The translations under genes were made by a program, and so were the position numbers. A stretch of 64,000 nucleotides of DNA from Quercus robur (taxonomy: Eukaryota > Streptophyta > Magnoliopsida > Fagales > Fagaceae), in contig NC_065536.1 in the NCBI RefSeq assembly GCF_932294415.1, positions 38,563,854 through 38,627,853 of the forward strand, read 5' to 3'. Shown here one piece after another: positions 23,801-33,771 of the stretch. The notes below the pieces were generated by a model, which saw only the letters and a list, made by a program, of their open reading frames with translations, was not told where the DNA came from and searched no databases. How positions within the stretch are numbered: the stretch's first letter is position 1; each line of letters opens with the position of its first letter.

Positions 23801-26373
23801 TGGGTTATGCCACAATCCATTTTGGGGCTCTTAGAATGTTGGCAAGGCAGGTTTGGTCGTCATCGAAATGGTTTTATTTGGTTAATTGTACCCCATTGCT
23901 TAATGTGGTTTCTTTGGAGGGAGAGAAATAGTAGGTGTTTTGAGGATATTGAAAGATCCATACCAGGCCTCAAGTTATTTTTCTTTAGAACTTTATTGGA
24001 TTGGTTGGTTGCTATGCAAACCCAATCATTCCCTTCTTTTCTTTTCTTTTTCCTTGATTCATGTAGTTTTGTACTTGAGTTGTTGACCCCTTGTACACTC
24101 CTTGTGTATTAGGGTGCTCCTTTTTTGATATCAATAAAACTTATTACTTATCAAAAAAAAAAAAAAAAAAAAACTATGTAAAGAAGATTATGCCACAATA
24201 GCAAACCAACATCGACGGGTTAGGGATGTCAAAGAAGTTGATAAAGTATTAGGCATTTGAGGTGAAATTGAAATATGTTAGAAACTATAAGGCTTCATTT
24301 GGGAGTTCATAAGGAAAGGGAATGGAAGGGAATGAAATGATCATAAGGGAATGGAATGGAATGTATTTAAGTAAGGGAAATGAATGGAAAAGAATAGAAT
24401 GAAATTAAGTAACCTTGATTGGATGTTTTAAAATTAAGGAATGAAAATTAATGGAATGTAAGTAATCTTATTTGGGAGTAACATAGAGGGAATGAAATGG
24501 AATCATTTTATAATAATATTACTATTAGACCCCTATTTTAAAATAAAGGGTTGAATATATAGAGGTATTTTGGGAGTTTTAGTAAAAAAATCATTAAATC
24601 TAATTTCATTCCCTCTCATTCCTCTCAATTTCGGAAGAAATGAAAATAGGTTTGAAATGAATAGAGAGGAATGAGTGTTCCCTCCTATCTATTCTATTCC
24701 CTCCCACTTAAACTCCCAAACAAGATAATAGACTTTCCATTCTCTCCATCAAAACTCCCAAACAAGGGAATGGAAGAATATTCTAAAATTATTCTTTTCA
24801 CTCATTTCCATTCCATTCCATTCCCTCCTCTCAAACGAGACCTAATAGACAAAAGAATATTTTGATGAATTTAACATACACATTTTCAACCCTATCAATC
24901 AAGATGTAATTGCCAGATAGCAAGATGCAGGAATTACCCATATTGATACAAAATTGTATAGAACTCCATTATCTATTATGTACAAGTCAAAATATTAAAA
25001 TCCATCATAAAACAAAGAAATAGATAAACCAAAATAAATCAGAAGAGAATATTTACCAAGTAATCAGCATACTGAGACAATGTATGAACCCCTTGTGCAT
25101 AATCTGCAGCAGCATCTTCACTTGTCTTATTCTTTCCAAGATTGACCCCAAGAATTCCAGGTCCAGCTTTGCCTCCATGTTTTACTTCATCAGTGGAGGA
25201 AGATGGATTTCTTGAAGTTTCATCCAACTTCCTCTTACCATGTTGGGCACCCAACCGCTTCGCAACAGCAACAATTCCTTCACTATTGAAGCCACACCGA
25301 TTGATGATAGCACTGGTCACAAATCAAGCAGTGTGAGGGCACATAAATCAGAAAAGAACTTTATAAGAGTTTAAGCTACAGAAATCCAAACGTTTTACAG
25401 TTCCACCTTCACCACCTTCACCAACTTCCCAAAATGCATGGTCAATTTGACTCAATAAGAAACCCCCACCCCCACAACCCAAAAAAAAAAGTATCAACTC
25501 AAAACAATACCGTCTATAAAGAAGATATGCAATCAGAATTTGAGAAAATAAGCGAAGATGCACATTCTTACCCTTCCCGAGGCAATCTAAAGATACGAGG
25601 CTTTGGATTACCCTCTTGTGGAACAGGGGTTACAGAGCCAACCTCTACAAAGCCAAAGCCCAAAGCCAGCAACCCATCAACAGCCTCAGCGTTCTTATCA
25701 AAGCCAGCAGCAAGACCTATGGGGTTGGAGAACTTCCTTCCCCAAACTTCTAGCCCTATATTTGATGGATCAGGCCTCTTCTCCCTTGGAACCCAACCAC
25801 GAGCTGCTGCTGAGACAGCTAGTCTGTGAGCAACCTCTGGGTCTAGAAGGGCAAAGAAAGGGTTTACAAGTTTCGTTGCTGAGAATAGCCAACTACTGCA
25901 AAAATTAACAACTGAAGTTACTAATGTTTAAAATTCAAGTTAACTATGAAATTTGGCCATTGAATGATTTTATTTTTATTTTTTATACAGGTAATAAATA
26001 TATTTTATTAGAATAGAATAAAACTCATAAACAGGAAATATCTACAACATTTCCCCCAAAATAAAGAAAGATTAAAATGTAGGTCTACGTAAGATTAAGA
26101 AAAAGGTCATATTCAAACCTAGGAACAGGCAAAAGGTTTCAACTTGAAGAACATTAAAACTTTGCACTAGATTTATAACAAAAAACCTTTATCAGGACAA
26201 AAGAAGAGGACCAAAAGCCCATTCATGGATACCACAGATTATAAAGGGACACTCAAGTTAAGGAAAAATTACAATTTGGAACTACCAATTACTTTTTTTT
26301 GATAAGTAAGAATGATATATATACAAAAGGCTGCTATATGCATGAAAAGCATAGAGCAAACCAACATTACAAG

Positions 26374-26424
<51 letters not shown>

Positions 26425-28897
26425 AGAAGAAGAAGAAAACCAAACGGCAGACTAATTACAAAAGAGAAAAGAACTAAGAAAATAAGGAAAAGAATCACTA
26501 GTCGTGAGTTCCCAAACTTGAGACCAATCAAAAAGAGTTCCACTAAAAGAAGCAAGAATCTGATCTCCGAAACTATCCAAGTCCTCAAAAGTCTACCGAT
26601 TCCGCCCCTTCCAAAGACACCATAGTAAGCACAACAGAACTAAATTCTAGATGTTAGATGAGTGCTTCCCCAACCAATTCCACCAACCAAAAAACAAATA
26701 TGGAATCGTTCTAGGTATGACCCACAAAATTCCAAAAGATGTAAAAACAAAACTCCACAACCTATAAGCCTTCTCACAATGAAGTAGTAAGTAATCTACC
26801 ATCTCCCCACAACAACAACACATAATGCACCAATCCACAAAATCAAAACCCCTAAGTCTCAGGTTTTCACCCTTGAGGATCCTATTCCAAGCAATAGACC
26901 AAACGAAAAAGGAAACATGCCGAGGAGCTTTAACTCTCCAAATACCTTTCCAAGAAAAGACAACAGGGGGAGAACATCGCAACTTGTTATAAAATGACCG
27001 GATGTAAAAATCCCCATTAGGCTTCAACTTCCATCTCATCTAGTCTCCAATATCCATTAAAGGAATATTGGCTCCCAAGATACGAAGAAAGGTCACCCTT
27101 TCATCCATCACCCAATCATTAAAGTCCCGGATGAAACAAACATCCCAACTTCTTCTCTCCCCCACCCCAGCCTTATCAAGGAATATTCTACAGAGGCCTC
27201 CCTGTCAGTGGTAATAACATACAGCCTCGGGAAAGCCCGTTGGAGAGGTTGACCCCAAACCACCCATCCTGCCAAAATCTCACTCTGTTCCCCAGCCCAA
27301 CAACAAACTGAGTATTTTTGCTAAAAACTACCAATTACTAGAATCTTGTTTTACTATTTGAAAATTTCCTTCACTACAAACATGGAGACACAACCTAAAT
27401 TTCAGCACGTCAACGGCTACTAACCCAACACACAACCTGAATTTCATCGACAGAGAGGGGGCAGGTAAAGAGTTGGGCATTGCTTACATAGACTTGAAAG
27501 AAAGGTTCGTCAACTAGTATATGGCTAATTGTTTGGAGATGATTAGAGCCATAGTTACTGATAGCAGGAAAAAAAAAAAAAAAAAAATCAAATAGCACTG
27601 TCTCTACAATAGGTAAAAGCCTCTTTTACACAAAGATTTGGGGAAATATATTGCAACAGACATTTCAATTCAAGCATCGGAGTCGGGCTAAGAGAACCCA
27701 TAATGATGCAAGAGGCAATGGGAAGACAGATCTATTATATTTTATTTGATTTTATGTATCAAGAGCAATTTTGTAATTTCATAATATTCTAGAATGGGCT
27801 ATGCTAACAGTCCATTAGATATTCTTTTGGGCTTTATTTTAAGTTTGTTTATTTACTTGGGTTTAGTAGTAAATGCCTAAGGAGTCCAAAGTCTGAGTCT
27901 TGTTAGGGTTTTAAGAAATCCTAGTTCAACTAGGATTAGGTATTAGTCTTCTATTTAAAGAGCTGTGGTACTTTCTATTGAGTTGATTATTAATGAATGT
28001 TTTTAGAATTTAAGAGCTATGCTTTCTTTTATGGTTTGTGTGATGCAACCTTCAACGGTTTGTGATACCAATGCTTAGAAAGTCTAAATGTGATTCCTAG
28101 AATTTATCTATTTTCTTTAAATTACTATTCACGGTTACTATTCACTGCACTGTTCACAGCAACCCAAATCTTAATTTTCACCTTTGTTTTCATTCCGAAA
28201 CCCTATTAATCCTTGTCCCCTTTGAAAACCCTATTATTTTCTAGCCTATTCCCCACCAAAACCTAACCTAATTCTTCAAAACCCAAGTGTTCTAAATCAG
28301 ATTTTGTTGTTCCCCTTGTCCTACGTCACATAATGTGTTGTGTTAAATTAATTTTTCGCTCAAATGAAAACCAAGAGTTGGTCTGCTTAAATATATAAAT
28401 GCTTCTAAAGACAAGAGCCTAGTAGCACAATGGCATTGCCTGGTCTCCATTATAAGGAGAAGCAGGGATAAAATCCCCTCTCCCCCACTTATTGAAACAA
28501 TTATTCAAAAAAAAAAAAAAACACAGCGAATCAAAGCAAAGTTTAAATGTGAGGCAAGCAAAAGTATGATTCAGAGATGTAAATGAAGTACCAGAAAGTT
28601 GCTTCATCCACGGTACTCACATAAGCTCCTCCAGCTATAACTAGACCAATTGTGACTCCTGTCAATAACCTTCCCTATAATTCAAATAAGCAAAGGCTCT
28701 ACACTTGAGAATCAAACAAATGTGAATAACAGCGACCCAACAGAAAATGAGAGAGGCAGAGAAAGAAAGCATACTTTTTTAGCAGAGTGAGGGATATTAG
28801 GAGCAGCAGCAGCAGAAGAGCAATGTCTGGCAGTTAAAAGAGGAGGTGAGAGTACCCTTTTGTTCATAAATTCTCTAAATATTTTCCTTAACGCCAT
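14726..28897 (-). CDS. PYRD: dihydroorotate dehydrogenase (quinone), mitochondrial; 11 exons
   Basis: Catalyses oxidation of dihydroorotate to orotate with FMN, passing electrons to ubiquinone; it is the fourth step of de novo pyrimidine synthesis, on the inner mitochondrial membrane. Coding exons (descending): 28897-28775, 28674-28592, 25895-25572, 25312-25057, 20223-20143, 20054-19947, 19866-19837, 17377-17240, 16399-16362, 16244-16145, 14800-14726. All introns are GT-AG and all phases match, giving 451 residues, close to the roughly 460 of Arabidopsis PYRD. Residues 1-41 are an Arg/Ser/Ala-rich presequence. Residues 42-62 are a hydrophobic membrane segment ([16 protein letters not shown]). 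FMN and substrate motifs are GLAAGFDKN (129-137), EVGSVTP (153-159), NRCGFN (181-186), the catalytic-serine loop SSPNTPGLR (267-275), SNTT (338-341) and GCGGVSSG (388-395). No stop or frameshift was found. Introns 2, 4, 7 and 10 are enlarged by transposons. Confidence 0.96.
15881..15992 (+). mobile_element. tRNA-derived SINE in PYRD intron 10
   Basis: Has an A-box-like TAGCTCAACTGAC and a B-box GGTTCAAATCC, as in RNA polymerase III promoters, and ends in an A-rich tail. It is bounded by the 11-bp direct repeat CCCCAAGCCCT at 15870-15880 and 15993-16003. Confidence 0.85.
16145..16244 (-). CDS. PYRD: PYRD exon 10
   Basis: Completes Ser394 and codes for 395-427: [20 protein letters not shown], then [13 protein letters not shown]. 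The acceptor is ATTCAG, the donor GTATTT. Confidence 0.95.
16362..16399 (-). CDS. PYRD: PYRD exon 9
   Basis: Residues 382-393 plus two bases of Ser394: [12 protein letters not shown], part of the FMN phosphate-binding loop. The acceptor is GTATCAG, the donor GTAAAA. Confidence 0.93.
17240..17377 (-). CDS. PYRD: PYRD exon 8
   Basis: Residues 336-381: [20 protein letters not shown], then [20 protein letters not shown] and MYVLTR. The acceptor is GGTTTAG, the donor GTATGT. Confidence 0.95.
17732..17881. mobile_element. Tourist-like MITE (150 bp) in PYRD intron 7
   Basis: Ends AGGACCGTTTGG and CCAAACACCCCT form an imperfect 12-bp inverted repeat. It is flanked by TAA on both sides (17729-17731, 17882-17884), the target duplication of PIF/Harbinger-type elements. 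Confidence 0.75.
18051..19515 (+). mobile_element. TRIM-like non-autonomous LTR retrotransposon in PYRD intron 7
   Basis: Short LTRs at 18051-18854 (interrupted by a MITE) and 19269-19515, starting TGTTAAAG and ending TTTAACA. A 5-bp target duplication ATCAC flanks it (18046-18050 and 19516-19520). Directly after the first LTR, TGATATAAGAGT (18855-18866) matches the initiator-Met primer site TGGTATCAGAGC at 9 of 12 bases. A polypurine tract AAAGGGAG precedes the second LTR. The 414-bp interior is TTG-rich and encodes no pol protein, so the element depended on others for movement. Confidence 0.92.
18271..18849. mobile_element. Tourist-like MITE nested in the TRIM 5' LTR
   Basis: Ends GGCCTCGTTTGG and CCAAACGAAACC; flanked by TAA (18268-18270 and 18850-18852). 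The interior is built of GGAATGGAATG / CATTCCATTCC runs, giving a long self-complementary structure. It split the LTR end TTTAACA, so it is younger than the TRIM. Confidence 0.88.
19837..19866 (-). CDS. PYRD: PYRD exon 7 (30-nt micro-exon)
   Basis: Codes for ten residues, [10 protein letters not shown] (326-335). The acceptor is GTTACAG, the donor GTATGT. Needed for continuity between the exon 6 helix and the SNTT motif. Confidence 0.93.
19947..20054 (-). CDS. PYRD: PYRD exon 6
   Basis: Residues 290-325, [20 protein letters not shown] then [16 protein letters not shown]. The acceptor is GTCAAG, the donor GTATGT. Confidence 0.95.
20143..20223 (-). CDS. PYRD: PYRD exon 5
   Basis: Residues 263-289, [20 protein letters not shown] onward; contains the serine loop used as catalytic base in class 2 enzymes. 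The acceptor is CTGTAG, the donor GTATGG; phase 0 at both ends. Confidence 0.95.
20808..20826. repeat. poly-C tract
   Basis: Nineteen consecutive C, followed by A7 and a short (CA)n, in PYRD intron 4. Confidence 0.95.
21540..22500 (+). pseudogene. old LINE 3' fragment (zf-RVT region) in PYRD intron 4
   Basis: Plus-strand frames give [15 protein letters not shown], then [20 protein letters not shown] and [14 protein letters not shown], the cysteine/histidine pattern of the zf-RVT domain at the end of plant L1 ORF2. Stops and frameshifts are frequent. It ends with a 'TTGTTACTTATAAAAAA' tail typical of these LINEs. Confidence 0.75.
22598..24171 (+). mobile_element. 5'-truncated L1-type LINE in PYRD intron 4
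   Basis: Encodes the end of ORF2: RT C-terminal part ([53 protein letters not shown]), then [20 protein letters not shown], and the zf-RVT domain ([35 protein letters not shown]). It ends with ACTTATC and a poly-A tail. A 16-bp target duplication AACTATGTAAAGAAGA lies at 22582-22597 and 24172-24187. A frame change near 22990 and a stop at 23585 make it inactive. Confidence 0.95.
24291..24842. mobile_element. Tourist-like MITE in PYRD intron 4
   Basis: Ends GGCTTCATTTGG and CTCAAACGAGACC, flanked by TAA (24288-24290 and 24843-24845). Same family as the 18271-18849 copy, with the same GGAATGGAATG-rich interior. Confidence 0.85.
25057..25312 (-). CDS. PYRD: PYRD exon 4
   Basis: Completes Gly177 and codes for 178-262: [20 protein letters not shown], the plant-specific [20 protein letters not shown] insert, and [20 protein letters not shown]. 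The acceptor is GACCAG, the donor GTAAAT. Confidence 0.95.
25572..25895 (-). CDS. PYRD: PYRD exon 3
   Basis: Completes Cys69 and codes to residue 176 plus two bases of Gly177. Contains [34 protein letters not shown] and [18 protein letters not shown]. The acceptor is TTTTTGCAG, the donor GTAAGA. Confidence 0.95.
26294..27325 (-). mobile_element. 5'-truncated LINE in PYRD intron 2
   Basis: Minus-strand ORF2 remnant: [60 protein letters not shown] (zf-RVT). The 3' end is marked by TTTTTTTTGATAAGTAAG at 26294. A 14-bp target duplication AACTACCAATTACT lies at 26280-26293 and 27326-27339. An internal A-run of about 50 (about 26371-26422) interrupts it. Confidence 0.92.
28418..28520 (+). mobile_element. 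probable tRNA-derived SINE in PYRD intron 2
   Basis: Has an A-box-like TAGTAGCACAATGGC, a B-box-like GGGATAAAATCCC and a poly-A tail, in the same layout as the 15881 SINE. No clear target duplication was found. Confidence 0.55.
28592..28674 (-). CDS. PYRD: PYRD exon 2
   Basis: Residues 42-68 plus two bases of Cys69. Carries the membrane segment and STVDEATF. The acceptor is TTATAG, the donor GTACTT. Confidence 0.9.
28775..28897 (-). CDS. PYRD: PYRD exon 1
   Basis: Codes for residues 1-41, [20 protein letters not shown] onward, a mitochondrial presequence. The donor is GTATGC after AAA AAA (phase 0). The ATG is chosen because it opens the presequence, and a transposon terminus lies 19 bp upstream of it. 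Confidence 0.9.
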
Positions 28898-28916
28898 CTA
28901 TAACTATAAGAAAATG

Positions 28917-29931
28917 CAGGGCCGGCCCTTCCCTTAGGCGAGTTAGGCAATTGCCTAACGCCCCCAAAATTTTAGATAAGAACCGGGTAGTAGAGAAAAT
29001 TTAGTTTCAAATGAATTACAAAACAAATAAATCCACTCAAAACCCTAAAAATTTTACCTCTCTCTCTAGTCTCCAGTCTCCACTGTTCAGTCTGTTCTCA
29101 TCTCAGCCTCTCTCTGATTCTCTGCTCTCCGCCTCTCTCAAGTCTCAACTGCTCACCTCACCGTATCAGGTTCTTCTGAGGTTCAGGAATCAGGTATAAA
29201 ATTATAAATATTTGGGCTTTTATTTGTTAAGAACTTAAGATAACTTTGTTTATTTGGGCCCTCACTGTAACTTTGTTTATCACTTATCAGTTTATCATTA
29301 TGGCTGCCTGGACCCTCCCTGGACTGGGCGTTAACTTTGGGCCTTCCAAGTTTTTTTTTTTTTTTTTTTTGGTTATAGATAGGATTTGTTTTGTGTTTTT
29401 TTTTTTTTTTTTTTTGTGGGTGGGTCTTATTAATAAGTCTTGTGTTAGTGTTATGGTTGTGCTTAAATTTTTGTATAAATCAGGTTCTATTTCTCATTTG
29501 CTAGCACTTGAAAGTTATTTTTTATTTTAGTCTTTATAAATATATTGTTTGATTAGAAATTTCTACTAAAAAATATGTATTTGGATATGAAAAACTTTTA
29601 AAAAAAATTTAATTAATTAAGTCTCAAAAAGGATTAATGGATAAATTTGTTATTAGTAATAAACAAAATATAACACAAAATTTAGATGAAAATATCACAA
29701 ATGAACAAGAAATTTACCAAAATAATTTAGAAGAAAATGATGTTCAATTTTGCATACAACAAATCTTGATAATGAACTTCAAAATAATTTAGAAGAAAAT
29801 GAAAATAATGATGAAAAATATAATATAAAAATATTAAATAAACATTAATTTAATTAATATATAAGTATAAAAAAAAATACCCCTTTTTTATTGTTCTCGC
29901 CTTAAGTCCCAAAATGTCTAGGGTCGCCCCT
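28917..29931. mobile_element. internally deleted hAT element directly upstream of PYRD
   Basis: Left end CAGGGCCGGCCCT; right end, read inversely, AGGGGCGACCCTAGAC, giving an imperfect terminal inverted repeat of the kind seen in plant hAT elements with GGCCGGCC ends. The interior holds a transposase remnant (29600-29830) and two long T runs. No convincing 8-bp duplication was found, so the exact right edge is approximate. Confidence 0.65.
29600..29830 (+). pseudogene. N-terminal fragment of TTF/ZMYM1-like hAT transposase
   Basis: The frame reads LIKSQKGLMDKFVISNKQN, then NEQEIYQNNLEENDVQ, which I recognise as the low-complexity Asn/Glu-rich stretch following the KRK...QKG segment in plant 'zinc finger MYM-type 1-like' transposases. 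The catalytic RNase H fold is missing. Confidence 0.55.
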
Positions 29932-30805
29932 ATTTCCCTCTCATCCTCTCTGCCTCAACCCACGTCACACCATGCTCCATGGCTGACCACCAAGCTCTCC
30001 TTCTAAACCTCCATGGCCGAAGATTTTCAAGCTCATCACCTCCAACCACGCACCACTGTCAAAACCCAGCCAAAATCAAATCATGACCACTACTACGGCC
30101 AAAACCAACCAAAATCAAATCGCAACAAAAACCCAGAAGCTCACCAAATCACAAATCAAATCACACCTACCAAAATCAAAGCACAAAACCCACAAAATAA
30201 CCAAAATCATAAAATGAAAACACTAAAAGTGAACCCACTGTTAAAAAAACATATATAGGTTTTGTTATTATATTTTAGAAGAAAAATCATTTTGTTGAAC
30301 TAATTTTAGATCCAAATTAATCAAACACATACCACAAGCAAGAATGATAGACTGAAAGCAAAGTAAAAAAAATTGTATTTCCCAGAAAAGTGTTTTCAGA
30401 AAATAGAAAGGGTAAGCAAAATATAAAAATTATTTGCTTCATAATCTCAAATAAATAAATAAATAACCAAAAATCACATACCATAATCCGTTGAAACCTC
30501 GTGAGCCACAATTTCACCTAAGAGGATCGTCTGAGTTGAGAGGAAGAGATTTTCATAGTTTTTAGCTCGGCAGCACAATCTTCAATTTCCTTTCTTGACG
30601 TGGCTTTCGCTCGCTCCTCTCCTGTCAGCCTAGGCGATGTATAAAGAGAAATAAAAGGAAAAAGAACAAAGTACCACGTAAAAAAGAAGAAAAGAAAAAT
30701 AGTGAGAGAAGAAAGACGGATTGAGATCAGGTACATTGTCATAAGTATTTTTTTACATTTTTTACTCTTTTTTTTAACTTTTTAACTCTCCTTTAATATA
30801 TTTTA
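29932..30805. other. intergenic, no gene recognised
   Basis: CT-rich sequence near 29935-30000 could be leader or promoter of PYRD displaced by the hAT insertion; the small open frames (30013-30258 plus; 30317-30742 minus) have no recognisable domain. Confidence 0.4.
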
Positions 30806-32248
30806 AGAATAAAATTTTTTTTTCGTCCCTACATTTTCACACGATTCTCACTTTGGTCCCTAACTTTTTTTTTCACCGTTTTTAGTGCCTATCCTAGAGA
30901 ACGCTTAACATTTTCGTCCCTGCCGTTACATCAAAGACGGAACTTGCACAACTGGCAGACAGCTTAAGTTAAGAACATTAAAATAATGCCACATAAACCA
31001 CGTGGCTTTCCACGTCAACATCTAAATTAAAAAATAAAAATAAAAACAGAAATAAAAACCAAAAATTACATTAATTGAGATCTAAATGTGTCTTGAATAA
31101 GAACACAAACCCAAATCTAAGAACACAAAATTAAAATCTAAAAATCATAAACCCAGAAACACAAACACAAACATAAACCCAGCAACATATATTCTTTGTC
31201 AACTAAACACAAAAACAACAAACACAAACCCAAACCCAAACATCAGTAAGAAATGGGTACAAGGAGCTGACTATAATGGATTTCTTCAAATCCGTCTTCT
31301 TCGAAGACCCAGACCAACCCTAAAACGATGACGCTCCCGAACCAAACTTGGACCCAAATTCGAATTAGGACTCCACAGCGATTTGGAGTTTCGGTGGATT
31401 AATCAAAACAATCGCATCAAAATCAAAGTCAGTGATCTAGACCTACCGGCACGATGTAGAGAATTTGGGTCCGGGTTGAAGAAAGAAACATTAGTGATCC
31501 GAGAAGTCACATTGCGCGCCGTCATGGATTTCTCGGCTTCGCTCAACACCGACGCTTCCGTCCCTCAGGAATCGCTCAAGTTGGTCGGTCAAGCCATCGA
31601 CAATATCAGCTCCTTCGTATGGAAATCAACGGCAGAGATCGTCACTCACGGTGCGGACAAGCTTTTTGTAGTCGTCACCGTCGGCTCTGATTCCGATTCC
31701 GATTCCAATAATGGTAGGCAATTAAGTAGTAGTAGTCAGGTTTGGATTTGGGTTTGTGTTTGGACTTGGGTTTTCTTAAGATGGATTACAAGTTTTTTGA
31801 AGATGGATTGCTGGGTTTGTGTTTGTATTCTTACTGATGTTTGGGTTTGTGTTTGTTGTTTTTGTGTTTGGTTGACAAGAAAAATCTGTTGCTGGGTTCG
31901 TGTTTATGTTTCTGGGTTTGTGATTTTTGAATTTTAATTTTGTGTTCTTAGATCTGGGTTTGTGTTCTTATTCAAGACATACTTAGATCTCAATTAATGT
32001 AATTTTTTTTTCTGTTTTTTTTTTTAATTTAAATACTGACGTGGAAAGCCACGTGGTTTATGTGGCATTATTTTAATATTCTTAACTTAAGCCGTCTGCC
32101 AGCTGTGCAAGTTCCGTCTGTGATGTAACGGCAGAGACGAAAATGATAAGTGTTTTCCAGGATAGGGACTAAAAATGGTGAAAAAAAAAAGTCAGGGACC
32201 AAAATGAGAATCGTGTAAAAATGTAGGGACGAAAAATTGTTTTATCAC
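30806..32248. mobile_element. Pack-MULE with ~430-bp TIRs and 9-bp TSD
   Basis: The left end (AGAATAAAA, then T-run and CGTCCCTACATTTT) and the inverted right end (GTGATAAAACAATTTTTCGT) belong to inverted repeats that continue for over 400 bp (CACGTGGCTTTCCACGTC occurs on the left at about 31000 and its inverse on the right at about 32040). The 9-bp target duplication TATATTTTA lies at 30797-30805 and 32249-32257, the Mutator signature. There is no transposase; the centre carries a host gene fragment. Confidence 0.93.
31276..31720 (+). pseudogene. captured fragment of a BSD-domain protein gene (5' exon)
   Basis: Reads MDFFKSVFFEDPDQP-stop, resumes in frame with AIWSFGGLIKTIASKSKSVI, then in another frame REFGSGLKKETLVIREVTLR, ASVPQESLKLVGQAIDNISS and FVWKSTAEIVTHGADKL. 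This is the N-terminal part of plant BSD domain-containing proteins as I know them (MDFFKSVF, IWSFGGLIKT, ETYRRDLEEFGSGL, QAIDDIGS). The BSD domain itself is not included. At least one stop and one frameshift (about 31455-31470) mean no intact product. The AATAATGGTAGGC at about 31710 could be the parental exon-intron boundary. Confidence 0.8.
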
Positions 32249-32329
32249 TATATTTTATTTAATGGTTGAGATTGAAAATTGTTTTTTTAACTTTTAATCT
32301 CAGCCATTAATTATAATTGTATCAAGGTA

Positions 32330-33306
32330 TTGCACCTGAATATGAAAAAGACAAAGAGACCTACACATACACATACATAAACATGTATAAACACATACAC
32401 ATACACATAAATATACATAAATATAAGCAAGTATAAACACATACACATACACATAAACATACATAAATAAAAGCACGCATAAACACATATACATACACAT
32501 ACATAAGCAGATATACACATACACATACACATATACATACATAAGCACACATACATATGTACATAAACATACACATACACATACAAATACACATAAACAT
32601 ACATACACATACACATAAATATACATATACATAAATATAAACACATATACACATAAACACGTATAAACTCGCATAAACGTAAACATACACACACATAAAC
32701 TTAAATATAAACATAAACACACATAAAAACTTGATTTAGCACACCAAAGTAACTAACGAAATTGTTTGAGGATTAGTGTTAATTTGCAATTTTTTCCAGT
32801 CTATATGAGGGTTTAATTTTTCTCAGTCTGTATGTGTGTTTATGTATATGTATGTTTATGTTTATGTGTGTGTGTTTATATTTGTTTGTTTTTATTTATG
32901 TTTGTTTATGCGTGTTTATGTGTATGTGTGTTTATGTTTGTTTGTTTGTGTTTGTGTTCATCTATGTTTATGTGTGTTTATGTTTATATTTATGTTTATA
33001 TTTATGCTTATAAATATAAACATACATAAACATACACACATACATAAACATGTATAAATATAAACATAAACACACATGCACATACCCATAAATATAAATA
33101 TACACATAAACATAAACATACACATACACATATACACTCATACACATACACATACATAAACATACACACATACATAAGCATAAATGAATATAAACATAAA
33201 CACACATGCATATACACATAAACACAAATATACATATACACACACATAAATATACACATACATATATACATACACATACACATACATACATACACATACA
33301 CATACA
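32330..33306. repeat. ACATAC/ACATAA-type low-complexity array with inverted central block
   Basis: 32350-32720 is (ACATACAC/ACATAA)n, 32828-33010 is the complementary (TGTTTATGTG)n, and 33010-33306 returns to the first orientation. All apparent reading frames (MCVYVYVCL-like) are translations of this repeat. Confidence 0.9.
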
Positions 33307-33771
33307 TTTTTAGTTATCGTCTTAGGTCCCAAAATGTCTAGGGACTCTCCTAAGAAAATGTTACACGATATTTAAACTTAAACCTACCAACCTAGAAATA
33401 AAAATAAAATGAACCCACAATAATTTCACAAATGTATAATCAAAACGAGAAGGAAAGAGAGAGAATGAAAAACTTAAAACTATGTATATAATTTGATGAT
33501 GAGATTTCATTTTTAATGGAGAGATTGAAGAGTTAGAAACCCTTAGGGGTTACTGCTTGCTGATGGCTTGTACAGTTGCACTTTGCCAGTGCCAGTTCTT
33601 CAACCAAGGTTTTGCAAATAAATATCACTCACGTCACACTGCCCAAACCCAAACGCAAACCCGAACCCGCTTAAAGAAGCTCCGACTAACTATTCTTGGA
33701 TTTTGGATCTCCGACCCGTCTTCATTACTGCTGTGTGTTAAGAAAAATACTTACAACTCTCTCTCTCCCTC

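Noticed and set aside
22482..24112. Possible host gene with zinc-finger-like cysteines
   Set aside because: It is LINE ORF2 with poly-A tail and target duplication, inserted in a PYRD intron on the opposite strand.
32330..33306. CRISPR-like or telomere-like repeat
   Set aside because: The period is very short and irregular with no spacers; it is not the plant telomere TTTAGGG repeat.
32300..33332. Long open frames rich in Cys, Val, Tyr and Met on both strands
   Set aside because: They are translations of the ACATAC/TGTATG array; overlapping frames all look alike.
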